A stretch of 6,826 nt of DNA from Acidimicrobiia bacterium (GTDB lineage: Bacteria; Actinomycetota; Acidimicrobiia; Acidimicrobiales; AC-14), in NCBI GenBank assembly GCA_019244985.1, contig JAFASB010000409.1, forward strand, positions 1-6,826, read 5' to 3'. This document shows positions 1 through 4,654 of this stretch, one piece after another; the first letter of the stretch is position 1; the number at the start of each line of letters is the position of its first letter. A model generated the notes under the pieces. The model saw only the letters and a list, made by a program, of their open reading frames with translations. It was not told the origin of the DNA and ran no database searches. The position numbers and the translations under genes were made by a program.

Positions 1-88
1 CGTCCTCGGGGCGCTGGGGGTGCTGTTGTGGCGGCGCCAGCCGCAGGAACCCGAGCTACCGCTCGAAGTTGCGGAGCAGCCGCTCTGA
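1..88 (+). CDS. C-terminal tail of a membrane protein (5' end outside window)
   Basis: Read from nucleotide 2, the plus strand is open for 28 codons up to a TGA at 86-88. The translation begins VLGALGVLLWRRQPQEPELP and ends in EVAEQPL. This looks like the end of a transmembrane helix (VLGALGVLLW), a basic stop-transfer pair (RR), then a short acidic, proline-rich cytoplasmic tail, as at the C-terminus of many bacterial membrane or wall-anchored proteins. The last 33 nt overlap the convergent small gene on the other strand. No family can be assigned from 28 residues. The call rests only on the helix-RR-tail pattern and the open frame running in from the edge, so a chance open frame is possible. 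Confidence 0.45.
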   Translation, partial: VLGALGVLLWRRQPQEPELPLEVAEQPL

Positions 89-268
89 CTGGGCGGCCAC
101 CAGACGCTCGACGTCCTCCGGTCGCACACGCCGCGAGCGGGTGCGCACCGTGTGGAGGATCAATGATCGCGGCGACAGGACGCTCTCCTCGAGCCAGGCA
201 GTCACCATCAAAAGCACCGTGATGACCGCCAAGGCCAGCGGCACGAACAGAACGCCGATCGAACCCAT
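56..268 (-). CDS. small single-pass membrane protein, hypothetical (70 aa)
   Basis: ATG at 268 to TAG at 56. Residues about 4-26 (IGVLFVPLALAVITVLLMVT and on) form one strong hydrophobic helix. A basic, probably cytoplasmic part follows, with the segment LSPRSLILHTVRTRSRRVRP and then a predicted amphipathic helix (EDVERLVAAQSERLLRNFER). Short actinobacterial proteins of this layout, with an LSPRS-like motif after the helix, are common, but I know no function for them. An AGGGGG run about 12 nt upstream on the minus strand could serve as ribosome binding site. The gene diverges from the MpaB-like gene and converges on the tail of the membrane protein at the left edge, overlapping it by 33 nt. 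Hydrophobic pattern and compact placement support a real gene; its role is unknown. Confidence 0.7.
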   Translation of the reverse strand: MGSIGVLFVPLALAVITVLLMVTAWLEESVLSPRSLILHTVRTRSRRVRPEDVERLVAAQSERLLRNFER

Positions 269-274
269 GCGTGA

Positions 275-294
275 GGGGTACCCCCTGGCAGGGG
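275..294. promoter_or_regulatory. overlapping palindromes in a divergent spacer, candidate operator
   Basis: Two perfect inverted repeats overlap here: GGGGTACCCC (275-284) and CCCCTG-G-CAGGGG (282-294). They lie between the start of the small membrane protein (268, minus) and the likely start of the MpaB-like gene (316 or 319, plus), where a shared divergent promoter and operator would be expected. The second repeat with its left flank (TACCCCCTGGCAGGGG) loosely recalls the C-tract/G-tract operators of CsoR-type copper sensors, but the right-hand TA is missing. G and C tracts are common in such DNA, so regulator identity is speculation. Confidence 0.35.
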
Positions 295-315
295 CGCGCG
301 AAACGTAGCCTTGGT

Positions 316-1074
316 GTGGTGGAGGGTCTGTTCGCTGACGACGCCGTGATTCGCCAGGTCAGCGGCGAGGCCGTCCTGCTGCTCGGCGGCGGCCGCGCCC
401 TGCTGATGCAGCTGGCGCATCCCAAGGTGGCGGCGGGTGTCGCCGACCACAGTGACTTCGAGCGCGATCCTTTCGGTCGATTGCGCCGCACCCTCGAAGC
501 GACCTACACGATCGTCTTCGGCACCCGCGAGGAGGCCGACCTCGTCGGCCGCCAGCTGTGGGCGATCCACGACCACGTCACCGGCGCCCAGTATCACGCC
601 AACGACCCCGAGCTCCTCATGTGGGTCCACGCCACGCTCGTCGACACGGCGCTGCGCGTCCACGCTCGGTTCCTGCGGCCGCTGAGTGATTCGGAGGCGG
701 CGCGTTACTACGAGGACTCGGTCGTGGTCGCCGAGGTGCTCGGCGTGCCGCGCTCGCTGCAACCCCCGGATCTCGCGGCCTTTCGGCAGTACACGCGGGA
801 CACGGTCGGCTCGCTCGAGGTGACCGACACCGCCCGACACCTGGCCGACGCCGTCCTGCATCCGCGGCTCCCCTTCGTCGCCGAGCCCGGCCTGGCGTTG
901 GCACGTGCGCTCACCGCCGGCCTGCTACCTCGTCCGCTGCGCCAGCAGTTCGGCCTGGGTTGGAACCGCAACCGCAAGACCGCGCTGTTGCTGGCTTGCG
1001 CCGCCTCTCGCACTGTCCTGCCCCGCGTGCCGACCGTCGTCCGCCGCGCCCCCGCCACCCTTCTCGCCTCGTAG
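316..1074 (+). CDS. oxygenase MpaB family (DUF2236) protein
   Basis: This belongs to the family that includes fungal MpaB and bacterial latex-clearing protein Lcp, helical proteins whose studied members bind haem b through conserved histidines and act in oxidative cleavage. Numbered from 316, the family core is clear: GGGRALLMQLAHP with H35, the segment HSDFERDPFGRLRRT with H45 and T59, IHDHVTGAQYHANDP with H85, H87 and H94, and a C-terminal LPRPLRQQFGLGWN. The length, 252 aa, suits the short bacterial members. The frame stays open up to a GTG at 271, which would add 15 residues (267 aa). I prefer GTG 316 or 319, because 271 lies only 2 nt from the divergent gene's start and inside the palindromic spacer, and because family similarity begins near GLFADD. 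No start has a good Shine-Dalgarno sequence. The substrate is unknown. Confidence 0.87.
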   Translation: MVEGLFADDAVIRQVSGEAVLLLGGGRALLMQLAHPKVAAGVADHSDFERDPFGRLRRTLEATYTIVFGTREEADLVGRQLWAIHDHVTGAQYHANDPELLMWVHATLVDTALRVHARFLRPLSDSEAARYYEDSVVVAEVLGVPRSLQPPDLAAFRQYTRDTVGSLEVTDTARHLADAVLHPRLPFVAEPGLALARALTAGLLPRPLRQQFGLGWNRNRKTALLLACAASRTVLPRVPTVVRRAPATLLAS

Positions 1075-1099
1075 CACCCACACCGGCTGGGACCGGGGC

Positions 1100-1486
1100 T
1101 CAGGCCGAGTCGCCAGCTGGCCCTTGCCAGATTCCGACCACGTTGCCGGCCGGATCGGAGATGAGCGCGATCGTGAGAGTGCCTTCGGCGTACGGCGCGG
1201 CCACGAGCTGGCCGCCATGGCTCCTCGCCGCGGCGAGGGTCTCATCGACGTCATCGACGTAGATGTAGGCGCGGAGCCCGTCACGACCGGCCACTGCCTG
1301 GTCGGTCACCCACCGCCCGATCACGTGGCCCGTACCGTCGCTGAAGCTCATCGCCCCGCCGGGACGACTGTCCACCTCCCAGCCGAACACCTCTTCGTAG
1401 AACTGCGCCGACGCGGCGACGTCCCGAGCCGGGATGTGCAGATAGGAGACGCCCGCGGTCCGGGCGACCCGCGGATCGACACTCAT
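1100..1486 (-). CDS. VOC family protein (glyoxalase/dioxygenase-like fold)
   Basis: A 128-residue protein with the paired beta-alpha-beta-beta-beta modules of the vicinal oxygen chelate superfamily. The first module opens with VSYLHIPARDVAASAQFYEE, with H17 at the usual first metal-ligand position, and FGWEV follows. The second module contains AYIYVDDVDETLAAARSHGG and ends with DPAGNVVGIWQ, where Q121 occupies the region that often carries the last ligand (Glu in glyoxalase I). This matches the small glyoxalase-like proteins of actinobacteria whose substrates are mostly unknown. The ATG at 1486 overlaps the TGA of the upstream flavoprotein gene (ATGA), so the two are probably translationally coupled. 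A G-rich GCGGGGG stretch just upstream may be its ribosome binding site. The fold is confident; the reaction is not. Confidence 0.88.
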   Translation of the reverse strand: MSVDPRVARTAGVSYLHIPARDVAASAQFYEEVFGWEVDSRPGGAMSFSDGTGHVIGRWVTDQAVAGRDGLRAYIYVDDVDETLAAARSHGGQLVAAPYAEGTLTIALISDPAGNVVGIWQGPAGDSA

Positions 1487-2136
1487 GATGCACCCCCGCT
1501 GGCATCATGCTCACCGCCGACCTTCCACGTGCTCGCTGCGTAGGACGCGTCCAAGACGCGCTGGGAGTCTTCGACGGTGCCCTCCAAACCGATGTGGTCC
1601 TTGAGCATGCATGCCGGCGACGCCATGTCGGACGTGTCGCGCCACTGGTCGTGCTCCCACAGCGCGGCCCGACGAAGTGCCTTCGCGCAGTGGATGAACG
1701 CAGTTGCCACCTCGACAACGATGGCCACGTTGGGCCGCAGCTCGCCGACCGGGCAACGATCGAGCACACCGGGGTCGGTGCTGATCATCGCTCGACCGTT
1801 CACGCGCAGTGTCTCGTCCGTGCCCGGAACCATGAAGAGGAGGGCGACGCTGCCGCCGTCGACGATGTTGCGCATCGAGTCGAGACGATTGTTGCCGGCC
1901 ATGTCCGGGATGGCCAGACGCCGATCGTCGAGCGCGGCGACGAACCCCGGCGGCCCGCCCCTCGGCGACGCTTCGACACGCCCGGCGCCATCAGTGCTCG
2001 CGAGAACGACGAATGGGCTGTGAGCAAGGAAGTCGCGGCAGTGGCCGTCGAGATGGTCGATCTCCTTGTCGAGAGATCGCTGCGCGGGCGGACGGTAGAT
2101 CGTCCGCAGTCCCTCGAGCGATGTCACCGTGTCCAT
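1483..2136 (-). CDS. PPOX-type FMN-dependent flavoprotein, MSMEG_1061-like
   Basis: A 217-residue member of the pyridoxamine 5'-phosphate oxidase-like split beta-barrel family, resembling the MSMEG_1061-type FMN-binding subgroup. Visible signatures are PFVVLASTDGAGRVEASPRG (41-60), PPGFV (62-66), IPDMAGNNRLDSMRNIV (76-92), LLFMVPGTDETLRVNGRA (99-116) and HCAKALRRAALW (149-160). Such proteins are cytosolic dimers that bind a flavin at the subunit interface; the physiological substrate of this subgroup is not established. From memory of relatives, the usual segments read SPRGDPP and IPDRPGNNR. Here G61 and M79-A80 replace those residues near the presumed flavin site, so altered binding is possible. 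It starts at ATG 2136 with GAGG just upstream, and it leads a two-gene unit with the VOC gene, which it overlaps by 4 nt. Confidence 0.9.
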   Translation of the reverse strand: MDTVTSLEGLRTIYRPPAQRSLDKEIDHLDGHCRDFLAHSPFVVLASTDGAGRVEASPRGGPPGFVAALDDRRLAIPDMAGNNRLDSMRNIVDGGSVALLFMVPGTDETLRVNGRAMISTDPGVLDRCPVGELRPNVAIVVEVATAFIHCAKALRRAALWEHDQWRDTSDMASPACMLKDHIGLEGTVEDSQRVLDASYAASTWKVGGEHDASGGAS

Positions 2137-2275
2137 CGCCTCAGTCTTCTACTCCGTCCCCGCCCCGCCCAACGCCGGCACCACCCAGCACGGACGGAGG
2201 AGCTCCTGCGAATGCCGAGTTCGCACGACTAGGGTCACAAATGGGGCAGTTTCGTAGGCGGGACGGGGTCTGGGG
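2137..2275. promoter_or_regulatory. divergent intergenic region between flavoprotein and secreted-protein genes
   Basis: This 139-bp spacer must hold promoters for both the minus-strand flavoprotein/VOC unit and the plus-strand secreted-protein gene. TAGGGT at 2230-2235 fits the loose TANNNT actinobacterial -10 pattern, but I see no matching -35 element, so no promoter is assigned. A perfect palindrome AGGAGCTCCT lies at 2198-2207 and overlaps the Shine-Dalgarno sequence of a mini-ORF described separately. Confidence 0.5.
2212..2232 (+). CDS. possible 6-codon leader ORF (MPSSHD)
   Basis: ATG CCG AGT TCG CAC GAC TAG is preceded by a textbook Shine-Dalgarno sequence, GGAGGAG at 2196-2202, with 9 nt spacing. 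That is the best ribosome binding site I see in the window, and it serves no long ORF. The stop lies 43 nt before the ATG of the secreted choice-of-anchor L gene. If transcribed with that gene it could act as a leader peptide or influence translation of the main ORF. The peptide shows no run of one amino acid that would suggest classical attenuation. Chance occurrence, or a transcript starting downstream of it, cannot be excluded. Confidence 0.25.
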   Translation: MPSSHD

Positions 2276-3715
2276 ATGCGACGAAAAGGGCGGATGGGGA
2301 TCGTCATCGGTGTCGCTGTTGCCGCGTTCTTGACGTTCGGCCTGAAGGCGGCGGCGGCGACCCTCAGCGCCCAGGATCTCAACCAGGCGGGGATGAGTCC
2401 CCAAGTGCTGGTGAACAGCCTCCTCGGGAGCGGCGTCACAGCATCCAACGTCACATTTACGGGCTCGAACTGCGGGGGCGGGCTCTTCAGTGGAGGGACC
2501 GGCACGATCGGCTTCGACACGGGCGTCGTGCTCGGCAGTGGAAGCGTGCAGTCCGGGGACACGCAATGCAACGGACAGAAGGGCATCGAGGGCCCCAACT
2601 CCGCCGATGACAACACCGGCAACAACGGGACGCCTGGTGACACGCAGCTCAGCCAGCTGGCTGGGCAAACCGCGAACCCGCCGCAGGCTTCGGCTACGAC
2701 CTATGACGCGGCCGCGCTTGAGTTCGACTTCGTGCCGAGCGGCTCGCAGCTGAACTTCAACTACGTCTTCTCCTCCGAGGAGTACAACGAGTTCGTCAAC
2801 TCTGAGTTCAACGACGTCTTCGGCTTCTTCGTCAACGGGCAGAACTGCGCACTCGTCCCCGGAACAACCGCGCCCGTCACCATCAACTCCGTGAACGGCG
2901 GGAATCCGTTTGGGACCAGTGCTGACAACGCGCAGTTCTACAGGAACAACGACCCGAACGATCCCGGTCCCCCAGCCATCGACACGGAGATGGACGGCCT
3001 GACGACCGTGTTCACGTGTCAGGCGACGGTCAACCCCGGAGTCACGAACCACATCAAGATGGCCATCGCCGATACAGGAGACTCCGCTTACGACTCGAAC
3101 GTGTTCATCCAGGGCGGCACCTTCAGTGCTCCCACGACGACGACCACGGTTGCCAGCACGACCACGACGACCACAGTGCCGAGCACGACAACCACGACCA
3201 CGGTTCCCGGCACAACGACCACGACCACGGTGCCGAGCACGACGACGACCACGACCACGGCGGACACGACCACGGTCCCCAGCACGACGCCGCTCGCAAC
3301 AACGACGACGACGGTGCCGAGCACGACGACAACGGCTGCGCCCGGCGCGGGGCCAGGTGGTACCAGCTCGACAACGGCGCCGCAGGCGACGCAATCTCAG
3401 GGCCAGTCGTCCGCGTCGAGCCCCGCTCCAGGTCAGTCGATCACCATCACCGGAACTGGCTTCGCTCCCAATCAGCCGGTCACGATCACCGCTACGAACC
3501 CGCCGACGTCTCTCGGAACCGCAACGTCCGACCCGGCGGGCCACGTGCAGGCGCAGGTTGTTGTGCCCGTGAACGCGGCTCCTGGACCAGAACAGATAGT
3601 CATCACCGGGCCGGCGCCCGGCGGTGGGACCCACCAAGTTGTCGTTTCGTTCACGATCGCAGCGACAGCACCGGTGGCCACTCCAGCCGTTGCCGAGCCG
3701 AGCTTCACAGGCTGA
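2276..3715 (+). CDS. secreted choice-of-anchor L domain protein with Thr-rich stalk and Ig/TIG-like domain
   Basis: A 479-residue exported protein. Residues 1-28 form a signal peptide: a basic start (MRRKGR), a hydrophobic core and an AAAA cleavage region before TLSAQ. Residues about 29-285 are a choice-of-anchor L domain, recognised by the hallmark FNYVFSSEEYNEFVNSEFND (161-180) followed by VFGFFVNG. Its four cysteines (C66, C98, C191, C248) could form two disulfides. Residues 287-353 are a Thr-rich stalk of TTTTTTVPS-type repeats. Residues about 380-465 form a beta-rich domain beginning GQSITITGTGFAPNQPVTIT, like bacterial Ig/TIG modules. Such architectures usually sit on the cell surface, often with a sortase-like motif, a hydrophobic helix and a basic tail. 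Here the chain ends at AEPSFTG and no helix follows in any frame, so it is probably released or held non-covalently. A TAG at 2255 closes the frame upstream, and GGACGGGG at 2261-2268 is a reasonable ribosome binding site. The gene stands alone between minus-strand units. Ligand and function are unknown. Confidence 0.9.
   Translation: MRRKGRMGIVIGVAVAAFLTFGLKAAAATLSAQDLNQAGMSPQVLVNSLLGSGVTASNVTFTGSNCGGGLFSGGTGTIGFDTGVVLGSGSVQSGDTQCNGQKGIEGPNSADDNTGNNGTPGDTQLSQLAGQTANPPQASATTYDAAALEFDFVPSGSQLNFNYVFSSEEYNEFVNSEFNDVFGFFVNGQNCALVPGTTAPVTINSVNGGNPFGTSADNAQFYRNNDPNDPGPPAIDTEMDGLTTVFTCQATVNPGVTNHIKMAIADTGDSAYDSNVFIQGGTFSAPTTTTTVASTTTTTTVPSTTTTTTVPGTTTTTTVPSTTTTTTTADTTTVPSTTPLATTTTTVPSTTTTAAPGAGPGGTSSTTAPQATQSQGQSSASSPAPGQSITITGTGFAPNQPVTITATNPPTSLGTATSDPAGHVQAQVVVPVNAAPGPEQIVITGPAPGGGTHQVVVSFTIAATAPVATPAVAEPSFTG
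3134..3334 (+). repeat. Thr-codon tandem repeat (about 27-bp period) encoding the stalk
   Basis: Degenerate tandem units of ACG/ACC/ACA threonine codons are separated by V-P-S-like spacers. In order they encode T5VAS, T6VPS, T6VPG, T6VPS, T7AD, T3VPS, T2PLA, T5VPS and T4. The complete units near the start are 27 bp long; later ones vary in threonine number. Third positions differ among units, so the repeat is not freshly duplicated. Length changes in multiples of three would keep the frame. In the protein this is a flexible linker and, by analogy with actinobacterial secreted proteins, a likely O-glycosylation site (inference). Confidence 0.85.
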
Positions 3716-3733
3716 CACTCGCGGCACCCGACC

Positions 3734-3750
3734 CAGCGCGGAGCGCGCAG
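3734..3750. terminator. weak GC hairpin between convergent genes
   Basis: GCGCG-GAG-CGCGC (3736-3748) can form a 5-bp stem with a 3-nt loop, plus one more C-G pair at 3734/3750 after a mismatch. It lies in the 83-bp gap between the secreted-protein stop (3715) and the convergent stop at 3799, where a bidirectional terminator is expected. There is no U-tract and the stem is short, so the assignment is tentative. Confidence 0.22.
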
Positions 3751-3798
3751 CCGCACAACCCTCGGCCGTCTCGCCGCTGCCCTCGAGAGCTGATATCG

Positions 3799-3990
3799 CT
3801 AGCGGCCAGGCAAACGCGGGAGGCCGAAGAGACGCCTCACCCACCGGCGAGACCCTCCCGCCTCGTTGTGCAACGCCTCCATCTCCGACTCGATCACGGA
3901 GCGCTCGTCCTCGGAGACACCGCCCTCGAGGCGCTCCTCGAGAAACTGCAACCGCGCCTCGATCCAGCGGTGGCGGTCAACCGTCGGCAT
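3799..3990 (-). CDS. small charged helical protein, hypothetical (63 aa)
   Basis: ATG at 3990 to TAG at 3799. The protein begins MPTVDRHRWIEARLQFLEER and continues LEGGVSEDERSVIESEMEAL. The first 40 residues look like two charged amphipathic helices joined at GG, possibly a short coiled-coil hairpin. A basic C-terminal segment (RRWVRRLFGLPRLPGR) could be an amphipathic membrane- or nucleic-acid-contacting helix. The start lies 14 nt inside the end of the upstream VOC gene, typical of translational coupling, making this the third gene of the DUF2516-VOC unit. An open frame continues upstream to 4290, but that part is antisense-like filler in the wrong frame of the VOC gene. I do not recognise a family, and no function is proposed. 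Confidence 0.62.
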   Translation of the reverse strand: MPTVDRHRWIEARLQFLEERLEGGVSEDERSVIESEMEALHNEAGGSRRWVRRLFGLPRLPGR

Positions 3991-4330
3991 TGTGCATGGG
4001 AGAACCGAAGCGGATGACGTTCCCGTCGGGGTCCTCCACCGCGCCCTCGAACTGGCCCCATTCGGTGCCCTGCGGATCGTGAACGGCGACGCCGGCGGCG
4101 CGCCACTCGTCGGCGACCGAGGCGGCGTCGTCGACGAACACGTAGGCGGAGTTTCGGTCTCTGGAGTCCGGGACCACACCGAGATGGAGCTCGACACCAT
4201 CGCGCGTGGCAAAGCCGTACCCGCCGCCCGCGTACTCCCGGACGGCGAAACCCATCCGCTTGTAGAACGCCAACGAGCGGCCGAGGTCACTCACGGCAAA
4301 GATCGGGGCCGTGCGCTTGAGGGTGCCCAC
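3977..4330 (-). CDS. VOC family protein, bleomycin-resistance-like
   Basis: A 117-residue protein starting at GTG 4330. The frame is open further upstream to 4480, but those residues (Arg/Pro-rich) overlap the DUF2516 gene and do not look like protein, while VOC homology begins at once with APIFAVSDLGRSLAFYKRMG. Later landmarks are the GVELHL strand (45-50), AYVFVDDAASVADEWRAAGV (62-81) and EDPDGNVIRFGSP (99-111). The usual first metal ligand (His) is F11 and the last (Glu) is absent, so it resembles the non-metal ligand-binding branch typified by bleomycin-binding proteins more than glyoxalase I. A drug-binding role is only a possibility; many relatives have no known ligand. The start lies 2 nt after the DUF2516 stop and there is no clear ribosome binding site, suggesting coupling. 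It belongs to a different VOC subgroup from the one at 1100-1486. Confidence 0.86.
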   Translation of the reverse strand: MGTLKRTAPIFAVSDLGRSLAFYKRMGFAVREYAGGGYGFATRDGVELHLGVVPDSRDRNSAYVFVDDAASVADEWRAAGVAVHDPQGTEWGQFEGAVEDPDGNVIRFGSPMHNADG

Positions 4331-4332
4331 CG

Positions 4333-4581
4333 CTACGGAACGGTGCCTGCTTGGACGGCTTGCAGGTCCTTGCGGACGCCGCCGAGGTAGAGCAGCACGA
4401 AGATGAGGCCGACGACGAAGTACGTCCCGACCAGCATGCCGATGACCCACAACCACTTGCGGGCGCCGACCTGGCGCCACGCCTCCTGCGGCCGGCGGGC
4501 AGCGTCGATCGCCGCCCAGAAACCGACGAGGGTCAGCACCGTGACGACCGCGTATCCGGCGCCGTTCAGCAATCCGCTCAC
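4333..4581 (-). CDS. DUF2516 family membrane protein
   Basis: An 82-residue protein with two predicted transmembrane helices, residues about 8-27 (GYAVVTVLTLVGFWAAIDAA) and 44-66 (WVIGMLVGTYFVVGLIFVLL and on). They are separated by a basic loop (ARRPQEAWRQVGARKW) and followed by a short tail, YLGGVRKDLQ. This layout, a first helix ending in A-x-D-A-x-RRP, a lysine-tryptophan before the second helix and Y-L-x-x-V-R after it, fits actinobacterial DUF2516, whose function is unknown. The start is GTG at 4581 with an AGG close upstream; no ATG is available. It is the first gene of a three-gene minus-strand unit and diverges from the LOG-family gene across 73 bp. Confidence 0.85.
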   Translation of the reverse strand: MSGLLNGAGYAVVTVLTLVGFWAAIDAARRPQEAWRQVGARKWLWVIGMLVGTYFVVGLIFVLLYLGGVRKDLQAVQAGTVP

Positions 4582-4654
4582 CTACCTGATGCTAGGGGGC
4601 AACCCGCTCCCGCGTTCGGGGTAACAGCAGCCACTCAGGCACCATGGAAGCGAG
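4582..4654. promoter_or_regulatory. divergent promoter region, DUF2516 unit / LOG-family unit
   Basis: This 73-bp spacer should carry both promoters. On the minus strand, TAGCAT (complement of 4590-4595) matches the TANNNT -10 pattern, but no convincing -35 is spaced correctly. On the plus strand, GGAAG at 4646-4650 is a short-spaced ribosome binding site for the ATG at 4655. A 4-codon ORF (4644-4658, MEAR) ends in a TGA that overlaps that ATG. Confidence 0.45.

Noticed and set aside
208..861. 217-codon minus-strand open frame opposite the MpaB-like gene
   Set aside because: No domain, and it overlaps the small membrane protein gene in another frame and the conserved DUF2236 core; a GC-driven shadow.
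1075..1099. Terminator between the convergent MpaB-like and VOC genes
   Set aside because: The 25-bp gap shows no inverted repeat of useful length.
1242..1260. Direct repeat of CATCGACGT
   Set aside because: It simply encodes the VDDVDE stretch of the VOC protein; too short and in coding context.
1605..1614. Perfect palindrome GCATGCATGC
   Set aside because: It lies inside the flavoprotein coding sequence, far from any start, and reads as ordinary codons (ACMLK region).
1507..2232. 241-codon plus-strand frame opposite the flavoprotein gene
   Set aside because: Composition is unlike a folded protein, and the opposite strand carries a full PPOX-type protein. Only its last six codons, behind a separate Shine-Dalgarno sequence, merited a note.
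3713..3798. Possible frameshifted membrane anchor after the FTG end of the secreted protein
   Set aside because: All three plus-strand frames give polar, Arg/Pro-rich residues with no hydrophobic helix, so there is no anchor remnant to recover.
2141..3844. Long 567-codon open frame on the minus strand opposite the secreted protein gene
   Set aside because: Its translation is Arg/Gly/Val-rich and low in complexity opposite the Thr repeat, has no recognisable domain, and lies antisense to a gene with a signal peptide and a clear family domain. High GC content removes stops from antisense frames.
4331..4480. Upstream extension of the second VOC gene (ATG-like start near 4480)
   Set aside because: The extra 50 residues are Arg/Pro/His-rich and overlap DUF2516 coding sequence, while VOC homology starts just after GTG 4330.
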